DNA of 64,000 nt, taken from Alopecurus myosuroides (taxonomy: Eukaryota > Streptophyta > Magnoliopsida > Poales > Poaceae). Where the stretch lies: NCBI GenBank assembly GCA_028641055.1, contig CM054057.1, forward strand, positions 330,304,482 to 330,368,481, given 5' to 3'. Both the position numbers and the translations under genes were made by a program. Below, piece after piece: positions 21,923-31,600 of the stretch; position 1 is the stretch's first letter, and every line of letters starts with the position of its first letter. The notes under the pieces were generated by a model, which worked only from the letters and a program-made list of their open reading frames with translations, did no database searches and was not told the DNA's origin.

Positions 21923-23943
21923 TTAGCTTAATTCTCTTTCTAGGAAAGAGTTCCATACCTGTCTTGAGTGGGAATTGATATTTAATACTCCCCCTTTCGT
22001 ATCAATAACAACACCAACAGTTCTAAGAAAAGGTCTTCCCAAAACAATAGGACAGGAAGCATTGCATTCAATGTTCATAAAAAAGAAATCAACAGGGACA
22101 AGGTTATTGTTAACCATAATAAGAACATCATCAATTCTACCAAAAGGTTTCTTCTTAGCATTATCAGCAAGATGAACATCCAAATAACAGTGTTCCAACG
22201 GTGGTAGATCAAGCATAGCATAAAGCTTTTGAGGCATAACAGAGATACTAGCACCAAGATCACACAAATCATTGCAATAAAAATCATTTACTTTTATCTT
22301 AATCATGAGCTCCCAACCATCATCTAATTTCCTAGGGATAGATATTTCAAGTTTCAGCTTTTCTTCTCTAACTTTCATGAGAGCATTGGTAATATGTTTA
22401 GTAAATGCCATATTCATGGCACTAGCATTGGGACTTCTAGCAAGCTTTTGTAGGAACATAATAACTTCAGAAATATTGCAATCATCAAAATCAAAATTAT
22501 TATCATAAAAAGTAATGGGACCATTATCTCCCACATCTCTAAAAATTTCAGCACTTTTACCAGGAGCAGTTTCAGCAATTTGAGGCAATTTAGCACGTTT
22601 CACCGAAGGGGTGGAGACTTTGTTAACACCAACTACTTTAGAATTGAGAGTAGGAGGTTTACTAGCACTTGGAGCTTCGGTTTTACTAGTGGTGGTGATA
22701 CTGCAAACTCTAGCAATATTATTCTTTGTACCCAATTCATCTTCTCTTTCCCACCTAGCACGTAATTCAGCCATCAACCTAACGTTATTATCAATTCGAA
22801 CTTGGATGGCATTCAAAGTTTTACTTTCTTTAACATCATATGGAAAAACCTTCAGTTTTAGAAAATCAACATCAATAGCTAGGCTATCTACTTTAGAGGC
22901 AAGAACATCTATTTTACCAAGCTTTTCCTCAACAGATTTATTAAAAGCAGTTTGTGTGCTAATAAATTCTCTAAGCATGTTTTCAAGATCAGAGGTAGAG
23001 CTTTTATTATTATTGTAGGAATTGCCATAAGAATTACCACAACCATTATTAGGAGGATAGGGCTGATAATTGTTTCCACCAAAATTATTTCTATAAGCAT
23101 CGTTGTTAAAATTATTATTTCTAATAAAGTTCACATCAACATGCTCTTCTTGAGCAACCAAAGAGGTAAAGAAACATTATTTGGATCAACTTGAGCTTTA
23201 CCATTAACAAGCATAGACATAATAGCATCAAGCCTTTCACTCAAAGAGGAGGTTTCCTCAACATAATTTACCTTCTTACCTTGTGGAGCTCTCTTAGTGT
23301 GCCACTCTGAATAATTTATCATCATATCATCAAGAAGTTTGTTGCATTGCCCAAAGTGATGGACATAAAGGTACCTCCAGCAGCTGAATCCAATAGATTC
23401 CTTGAGGAGAAATTCATTGCTGCATAAAAGGTTTGTATAATCATCCAAGTAGTCAGTCCATGAGTGGGACAATTCTTCACCATAGTTTTCATTCTTTCCC
23501 AAGCTTTAGCAACATGTTCATTATCAAATTGTTTAAAATTCATTATGTCACTTCTCAGGGATATAATCTTAGCAGGAGGATAGTATTTTCCAATCAAAGC
23601 ATCTTTACACTTAGTCCATGAATCAATACTATTTCTAGGCAAGGATAACAACCATTATTTTGCTATTCCTCTCAAAGAGAAAGGAAATAATTTTAGTTTA
23701 ATAATATCTACATCCACATCTTTATATTTTTGCATCTCACATAGTTAACAAAATTATTAAGGTGAGCAGCAGCATCATCAGTACTAACACCAGAAAATTT
23801 CTCTTTCATAACAAGATTTAATAAACATGTTTAATTTCATAGAAAGCAGCAGTAGGAGCAGGTGGAGCAATAGGTGTGCAAATAAAATCATTGTTGTTTG
23901 TGCTAGTTAAGTCACACAACTTAGTATTCTCACAGGAATTCAT
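21923..23943 (-). pseudogene. gag-protease polyprotein of element A(-)
   Basis: The ATG at 23943 opens the same N-terminus as element B (KLCDLTSTNNN then TPIAPPAPT). The gag core is frameshifted and stopped between about 23815 and 23500 but readable (IGKYYPPAK, DNEHVAKAWERM, NCPTHGLTTWMIIQTF). From 23161 to 21923 one 412-codon frame is open. It holds the Asn-rich linker, a coiled-coil stretch (KSVEEKLGKIDVLASKVDSL) and the aspartic protease with CDLGASISVMP (about 22265-22230) and PIVLGRPFLRTVGVVID. The C-terminal end is probably shifted in frame compared with element B. As in B, the frame closes before any RT. Confidence 0.85.
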
Positions 23944-24108
23944 TTTAGCAAAATAAAAGCAAGCATATAAATAACAGCTATAAAGTAAACTATTTTTTTT
24001 GTGTTTTTGATATAAATAAGCAAAAGAAGACAAAAAATAAAAACAAGACAATAAACAAAATAAAAAGGTTGAGAGTGAGAGACTCCCCTTGCCAGAAGAA
24101 TTCTTTCT

Positions 24109-24125
24109 CCCCAGCAACGGGGCCA
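24109..24125 (-). other. Functional-position PBS of element A(-)
   Basis: Minus-strand TGGCCCCGTTGCTGGGG starts 9 bp inside the 5' LTR edge. It differs at two positions from TGGCGCCGTTGCCGGGG, the complement of the plant tRNA-Asp 3' end. Confidence 0.75.
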
Positions 24126-24134
24126 GAAATTCTT

Positions 24135-25808
24135 TGCTACGCCTTGATGGTGCCTTGACAGGAAGACTTCTTGATGATGATGAATTTTAAGTCCCCGGAA
24201 ATGGCGCCAGAAATTCTTGATGCTTGTGATGGCGTGTTGGGAACCCCAAGAGGAGGGTGTGATGAGTACAGCTGTAAGAATTTCCCTCAGTTAAGAACCA
24301 AGGTTATCAATCCAGTAGGAGAAAGAGGATCTTCGGAAGGTTGATGCCACTGACGGTGGTGATGGCGCCTCATCGGTGTCAGCAACAACGCGGAACCTGC
24401 ACACAACACAACCAAAATACTTTGTCCCAACGGTACAGTGAGGTTGTCAATCTCACTGGTCTTGCTGAAAACAAAGATTAGATGTATAGTGTGGAAAATG
24501 GTGTATGCTTCCAGTAAGTAAAGAAAGCAGGGAATTGTAGTGGTTTGTTTAACAGTGTAGGAAAATGGACCGGGGTTCATAGGTTCACTAGTGGTGTCTC
24601 TCCATAAAAGATAGCATGCTGGGTGAACAAATTATAGCTGGGCAAATGACAAATATAGGTTGCACCGTAGTGCACATTCATGAAATGATGGCTACTATGA
24701 TATTTAGTGCGGGCATTACAGCAATATGCATAGACCGTAATCCAACTGCATCTATGACTAATAATCCACCCTCAGGTTATCATCCGAACCCCCTTAGGTA
24801 TTAAGTTGCAAGCAACAGATAATCGTATTAAGCAATGTGTGTAATGTAAGCAATGATTGTGCACGCGGGCACTCACATCGATGTTTTCTCCCTAGTGGCA
24901 ACAACACATCCTCCCCCGTCACGTTTCTGTCACTCGAGCACAGGCGAAAAGGAGGCATGAACCCAACTATCGAGCATAAATACTCCCTCTTGGAGTCACT
25001 AGCAACTACTTGGCCATAGCAACTACTAGCAACAGAAAGCATGCAAGATCACAAATAACATATGCAATAAAGACTATAATGAACTTGGCATAAGTTCAAT
25101 ATTCATCGGATCCCAGCAAACACAGCACATAGAATTACATAAGAACAATATCGATCATGTTAGGAAGCTCACAAGATCTAAACATTGAGGCATAGGAGGA
25201 GAACACAACCATCTATCTACCCCTATGGACCCGTAGTCCAAGGATGAACTACTCACGCATCACTCTGGAGGCAGGCATGGTGATGAAGAGGCATCCGGTG
25301 ATGATCTCCTCTCCAGCAGGGTGTCGGGAGACAGCTTTAGAAACCCCTTGATCTAGGGTTGACAATGACGGCGGCTGCGGAACTTTTCAGGGATTTTTTA
25401 TCAGGTACCTAGGGTTTTCCTTCAGAGGGGAATAAATAGGAAAAAGGGCGACATCGGTGGGCGACCAGTGGGCCCTCACCACCCCCAGGCGCGGTCTAGG
25501 GTGGGGCCGCGCCTGGCTATGGTGAGCCCACCCTGGTGCCCGTCTTCGACTCATCTTCGGACTTCTGGATGCTTCCGGGGAAAATAGGAACTTCGGGATT
25601 CGCGGGGTCCAATTCCGAGAATATGTCCAGAACAACTTTTCTGAACTAAAAAATAGCAGAAAACACGGAACTGGCACTTGGCATCTTGTTAATAGGTTAG
25701 TCCCGAAAAAACGTGTAAAAATGCTATAAAGAAGGGAGAAAACATGTAGCAATTGGCATAATATCAACATGGAACATCAGAAATTATAGATACATTGGAG
25801 ACGTATCA
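24135..25808 (-). repeat. 5' LTR of element A(-), containing a second PBS
   Basis: 1674 bp. Besides the normal PBS outside the LTR, a second PBS-like sequence (TGGCGCCATTTCCGGGG on the minus strand) lies inside at 24209-24193. Confidence 0.9.
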
Positions 25809-25813
25809 GTGGT

Positions 25814-26875
25814 CCACTATCTTTTTCTTAATATAATCTACACTTAGAAAGATACGTCTCATATCATTTGTCTCCCTCAAAGGTTATTTTCTCCACGATC
25901 ATATTGCCAATACTGAACCAAGAGTTCAACCATCATGTACCCATAATTTAGGGATCTGATCCACTTTCTGATTACTTATATAAATCTTTTCAAACCCTAT
26001 GGACTCCTATCTCATCACCAATGTTAAGCCATTTCTCTAAGAGCAATATCAACAGAGCGTGACAAGCTCCAAAATTATTCCTCAAAGAATATCCATCTAC
26101 TATCTCCAAGTCACATTGATTTGCCGAGAATCCAAAACCAACTTTTTATGTCCACCAATTTCCTTTCCTACCTATGTCAAATCCAACATTTCTCCAATCC
26201 GTCTTTTACCAAATAAAAACGAAATGTCTCTACCAATCCGACATAACCTTTCTACTCCAATTGATATTTCTACGAAATCCAGTAGGAAAATCCCTTATGC
26301 AAACCATTATCCTCTCCATTCCAATACCACAAATTATTCTCAAAATTCTGCTCTTAATCAATCCAATCTTCATCATTTAGAAAGTGCTTCCTAAAAATCT
26401 AATAGTTTCCACCAATATTTCTAAACCTTCAACCATTTCTCCTATGCTACATATTTTAGCTCCAGATAACTTCCAAAGTTTTGGGGTCCACAACTGGTTA
26501 GCCCCAGAGTATATATACCATAACCTATCCTTGGTTCAACTCAAATAATTCTCATATTCTCCTCAAACTTTCACTCTTATTCTAAACTGCAAATCCAATT
26601 CCACCAATCTTATGTCCTAAAATCTGTTTTTCCCCAAAAATAGATGCACGAGATAATCTTATTGTCTAGTAAAAACCATCGCTCAAAACTCCAATGTTCC
26701 CTTCAACTTCCCCTCTCTGTCAAACAGCTATAAAACATCCTATGGCACCTTTATCCTTGGTTTAGAAAAATTGTTAGTAATTTTAAAACTTAGTTAGGAG
26801 TTAAGCTAGAGTTAGATATAGTACGTTAGTGTCGTTAGTTTCAAAGATACTTTTTACTAGTCCGACAAGACACTA
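25814..26875 (-). other. Non-coding internal region of element D, proximal piece
   Basis: AT-rich, pyrimidine-biased on the plus strand; nothing recognisable. Small open frames near 26059-26394 on the plus strand look accidental. Confidence 0.55.
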
Positions 26876-27448
26876 CTAGTGTTCCACCACGTCGGATTTC
26901 TTAGAGTACGAAGCCAAACAAAAACTAGTGCGATCACAGATCTGGTTCGGAAACGTACCAATAACTATGACATGGGCCTTCTGCGCTTCCTTAACGTCAT
27001 CTTGGTCTCGATGTTCATTCACCAAACTCGTTTGCTTCTTCTGGGTTGCACCCTGGGTCTCTTGGGTTTCATCAGGATGAACTAGAACACGATTTTTTTG
27101 GGGACATTTGCGAGCAAAGTGCCCTTCCTTCCCACAAGTAAAGCAACATGTGGTTTTAGTCCTAACATTCACACGCTTCCTTGAGGGTGGTGGCATCACA
27201 GGTAAAGTACCGTGAGTGCCAGGTGAACTAGGTTCTCCTTGCGTCACAATCTTCCTTTTGCGATTCTCACCAGCAAGAAGGCGCTGGTGTTCCTTCATAA
27301 GGATAGCATTATTCTCAGCATTGACGGTGGAAAACTTAGTCAAGTGCTGCAGGGCAGCAAGGGTGGCATTGCGGTCTGCACGGGCGGCTTCACGGTCTTC
27401 TATTATGACTTCAAAAAGGCTAGGCAACTGCTGGCTCAGGTGGTGGAG
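26876..27448 (-). CDS. Gag-like zinc-knuckle protein of element D
   Basis: The frame is open from just after a TAA (27451-27449) to a stop at 26878-26876; the first Met is at 27427, so the true start may be upstream of the TAA. The N-terminal half is helical and charged (LFEVIIEDREAARADRNATL, MKEHQRLLAGENRKRK). The middle has one CCHC zinc knuckle of the C-X2-C-X4-H-X4-C type, CFTCGKEGHFARKCP, followed by a Gln/Thr-rich linker. A single knuckle after a coiled-coil-like region is typical of the gag C-terminus in Gypsy elements. No protease motif follows. Confidence 0.7.
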   Translation of the reverse strand, partial: LHHLSQQLPSLFEVIIEDREAARADRNATLAALQHLTKFSTVNAENNAILMKEHQRLLAGENRKRKIVTQGEPSSPGTHGTLPVMPPPSRKRVNVRTKTTCCFTCGKEGHFARKCPQKNRVLVHPDETQETQGATQKKQTSLVNEHRDQDDVKEAQKAHVIVIGTFPNQICDRTSFCLASYSKKSDVVEH

Positions 27449-27796
27449 TTAAGTCACTATCCATACTGAAGAAAAAGAATGGTATAAGACGAGAGCAGAT
27501 AAAGGGTGGTTTTGTTTTGAAAACTTGCGAAACAAACCGGCCCATAAGAGATATGAGAACGGTAGAAAACACAACAGCAAAGCCAAGCCTCTAAGAGGTA
27601 AACCACAATCACATGCATAGACCATCATACACATAAAGTAGAGTCTCAACAAGTGTAACACAAACTTAGGTTTCACATAGCACAAGAATAGGTCTTACAA
27701 TACATCTAGCACACACATAGTTCTTAATATATTCACACAACACAAACAACGCCTCGGGTGGGGATAACAAAAACTTCCTAACAACCTGCAGCAATC

Positions 27797-28468
27797 CTAA
27801 GTGCTCGAGGATGCACGTAGCTCCTCCTCCAACTCTCCAACTCTGATCTTGCTAGTTGCAAGCTGAAACTGAAGGTCTCTCACTTGTGCACGAAGGTGGG
27901 AGTCAACATACTTCAGGGTCTTTTTTTGTGCCACGAGACGACGCTCAGTAGCAGCAGAAACTCTCACGTCTTTCTCCAGCTGGAATATCTCCCTTCCTCG
28001 GATGTCGAACTCCTGTCTGAGACTATCAAGGGAGAACTTAGTGTTGTGCAGCTATCCCTCCATGTGCTGAAAATGACGAGCAAAGACAAAGTCTTCTGTG
28101 ACATCTATTAGCTTGTCATCCTCATCGCGCCTCCCATAGTATCTATAGGGAGTGCCCTCGAACTTGTTGCGGAAAAAGTTCGTGAGCTTTGCGATAGTCA
28201 GCTGCGTTACTCTAAGGATACCATCTTCCCAGATGTTCTCCTTCACTTCATAAGTGATCTCCACGGTCGATGGTGCTAGCAAAGGAGCACGAATGGTACA
28301 GACTACCAACCAGGAAAACTCCCGTCCGTCATGGTGAATCTGAGCTCCCTTCAACTCAGGTACTGGAAGACCGATAAGACGAGTCATCTAGACCAATTCC
28401 TCCTCAAAACGGCGATACCAAGGGGCATGAGTACCCAGCCGGAAAGAACCGGTGAAGTCAACTGCCAT
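27797..28468 (-). pseudogene. Leader-proximal coiled-coil protein of element D
   Basis: The frame runs 224 codons from ATG at 28468 to TAG at 27799-27797 with two in-frame TAG codons (28390-28388 and 28054-28052). The N-terminal part reads like a compact folded domain (LIGLPVPELKGAQIHHDG, EFSWLVVCTIRAPLLAP, YYGRRDEDDKLIDV). The C-terminal part has heptad-like leucines (QLEKDV, AQVRDLQFQLA, RVGELEEEL) and should be a coiled coil. It starts 209 nt downstream of the PBS, where gag should begin, so it is probably the N-terminal half of a gag-type protein with 26876-27448 as the C-terminal half. I do not recognise a named family. Confidence 0.6.
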
Positions 28469-28676
28469 CTACACAAATTTTTAAGTATACAACTTAAGTT
28501 AGGTAACAGTGTGTAAGATTCTCAAAAATGTAACTTAGCATGAGTGGATTTTTAAGAACGCATAGGTGATGGGGTATATAGAATATTTTAGTACTTAGTC
28601 ATCTTGTTAACTTAGTTTTTATAAAACTAACTTTTCAGAGTACTCGCTAACGTCCATGCTAACTAAGGTCAGGATA

Positions 28677-28688
28677 GCTCTGATACCA
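28677..28688 (-). other. PBS of element D (tRNA-iMet type)
   Basis: Minus-strand TGGTATCAGAGC, the standard initiator-Met primer-binding sequence of plant LTR elements, 4 bp from the LTR end at 28693. Confidence 0.85.
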
Positions 28689-28692
28689 ACTT

Positions 28693-31600
28693 TGTAAGGC
28701 CCCCAGAACCACTGTTCAAGGACCTCCGATATGCATACATTCACGATCCCAGATCACACCAGTCTTGAACAACATATCTAGTTGGCATACAGATACACCA
28801 TCCATTACACGGTTACATAAAGATCTTACAAAAGAGAAATGGTCACATGACCAAGTCTAATACAACTGCCACGCAGGGTAGGCACTCAACACACACACAC
28901 ATCGGAAGACAAATAGCACACAACGTAGTAGAGCCCAAGTCACGCCTTAACCTACAGGCTGCTGACCGGGAGACGATCCTAGTTCGCAGGGCCATCAGTG
29001 CAGTACTCCTCCTCATAGAACTCCTCCTGAGGCTGCTCCTTGAAGTCTGGCAAGTAGATACCAGGGACGAAACCAATATGAGTACATTTTAATGTACTCT
29101 TCAAGACACCCTTCATGAAGCTTATAAAATGCAAGTATGCTTATATGGTGGAGTGGGTAGGCTATACATAGGGTTCACTACCCACGATATATGAAAGATA
29201 CATCATGGTTGATTTTAACATCTCTATATCTTTGTTGAAGAAGATACTTCAAAAGAAAATAATATAGTTTTCTTTCTCTTGTAGATATTGCATGTACAAG
29301 AGGTTTTGTAAGACTTTGTTAAAAAGAAAGTTTTTCTTTGCAAAACTTCTTGTAAAACAACTTCCAGCTTTTCTTTATCCGTACCTCACAGGTACAAAGT
29401 TTCTCCTTTCAGTACTTCACAAGTACAAAATCCCTTTTCAAAACATCCTCTTTGAAAATATTGACACAATGCTAGCTACATGGCCATTCAACTGTCCATA
29501 TATGAGGACACGGATATTCCGAATAGTTCTACTCTACAAGATCCAGAACATCCGCCATGAAAAACCCTGGACTGTATCAATAGTATGCGAACATCAGATA
29601 ACTGGTCCTAACTTTCCACTATGTTCAAGCTAGTAAATGACTATCTCTTCAGTTGGGTTTGTTCTCCCCGGCACTGCTTCACACACAACCATGAAAGGAG
29701 ACCCAACTGGTGCGGCCGAAGGGAAAATTAATCCCACACTTGGTATGCCTCGTGTTTCATAACCTGGCGACATTTCGGTTCGAGGGATCACATCCCTTAT
29801 AGCAATTAGAGATAGAGCACACACTAACAAGAACAAATTGCCAGCTAAGCCCCGTGCCCATGTTGGGGTAGAGTGGCAGTACGATAAAGGTTGTCCGGCG
29901 AAGGCTAGGTTATGTGTCATTTTTGAAAACACCTTTTTCCAAAAAATGACCACCTCACAATTCTCCTATGGATAAGGCTCCGCCTTTCCACCGGGTTTTC
30001 CATAAAGCCATTGTTTTGCAAAAGTCATATTTTTAGGGTGTCCACTTAGGGACTTATACCTTGGGTGGTAATAAATACCATATGGTGGCTATGGGCTTGG
30101 TAACACCAAGTTTCAACTACTGGCATGATAGTAACTTATATAATATTAATAGTAGTAATAGCCACACAAAAATAGTTTTGATAATCAAAGTTTCGTAAAA
30201 CTTTCAGAAGTAAAAAACATGCATGATAGACAATGATAAGTTTAGTAGCAAGTATCAAGATGCCTTGCCTTGGCACTCTTTGTGTCCCTGGCTTTGAAGT
30301 AGCTTGAACTTGACACACAACTCTACAACTCCTTCTTATTCTTCTTCGTTTTCTAACGTCGTAAAAAGAATAAAAGACACACACTCAGAACCAAATGAAG
30401 TCAACCAATAATACCAAGCAACACATACAACAAACACACTTATATTAATGAAATCACTCAAAAAGTTATCGAGAAAACTACCACACAAACACACATGGTA
30501 CAAATGTTATCACTAGAATACTCATGGTTGGAAAACCATATCTCACATCCCAAACATCATAGGTTAAGTGGGTGTACCACTCTCATACCAAGACATTGAA
30601 GAAGTTAAAATAGCCTTTGGTCACAAGGATGGGACTACTAAAGAAATAACAAACATTCAAAGCAATGCCCATGTCAGTGGGTATTAACAACAACACAAGC
30701 AAGCATCACTAAATAAGTTTACTACTAACCCAATGCATAGGTAACAAGATAAGACTATACACAACCATACCAGTGGTACAATACTCATGCTAAAGTAATC
30801 ACTCAGAATAATCCAACTACAAAAAAACCACAGATGAACAAGGTAGTTGCTAACTATGCTCATATCCACATAAAGACTAAAGAATCACTCAATCATAAAT
30901 ATAACTAAAAAAAACCAGTGGCCCCACCAATTGTAACAAGTCATAAGACACACTCTAAAACACAAACATCACATGAGGTAATATAGCTAGAAACTGAATA
31001 ATAACAAGGGTTCACTAATAGCATATTAGTATGAAAGATTACTACACGCATGCCATAAGTAATAAAATAATCCACAACAATAACAACTAGCAACTAAAAT
31101 AGCTATGCCATAAAAACAGGAGTGGATACATGCTAAACATGTTAGGCTAAACATACACTCATAAAATAGGAAGACAATAATAACTAGAAACTCATAAATT
31201 CTAGGGGTACCACTTATACAATAATAGAGAAGCAATCATCACTACAAGAATGCATTTTCCTTAACAAGCAACACATGATTATAAATACCCACTAACAGAA
31301 CATACACCTTACACCTGCTAGTAAATAATTATACTAAAACTAATTCTATGAAAACAACTACTTAGCAAGAATCAACCAAGTCTAATAATCCATGCTTTTC
31401 TAACAACCAAATAACAAGCATCAAAGTGACATGCTATACAACCAGTAGCTATGCACTCCATACATGTTCACATAAACACTTTCTAAAATTAAACCACTCA
31501 AGGTAAATTTCTATCCACACATAATCCTCAACACTAGGAAATACTTCTATTAGTGCAAACACTTAAATCCATCAAAAAGCAATAGTTCACCACTTCTTAA

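Larger units (their letters stand above)
18431..25808 (-). mobile_element. Element A(-): complete non-autonomous gag-protease LTR retrotransposon
   Basis: Both LTRs are present (5' LTR 25808-24135, 3' LTR 20102-18431 in minus-strand sense) and the element is flanked by a perfect 5 bp duplication GTGGT (18426-18430 and 25809-25813). The internal part has a PBS (24125-24109), gag and protease (23943-21923) and a 1.8 kb non-coding tail. RT, RNase H and integrase are absent. Total length 7378 bp. It inserted into element D. It is the reference copy for interpreting A(+) and B. Confidence 0.92.

Noticed and set aside
24837..25042. Short frames repeated in every A-family LTR
   Set aside because: They recur because the LTR recurs; frames are not conserved between copies and occur on both strands.
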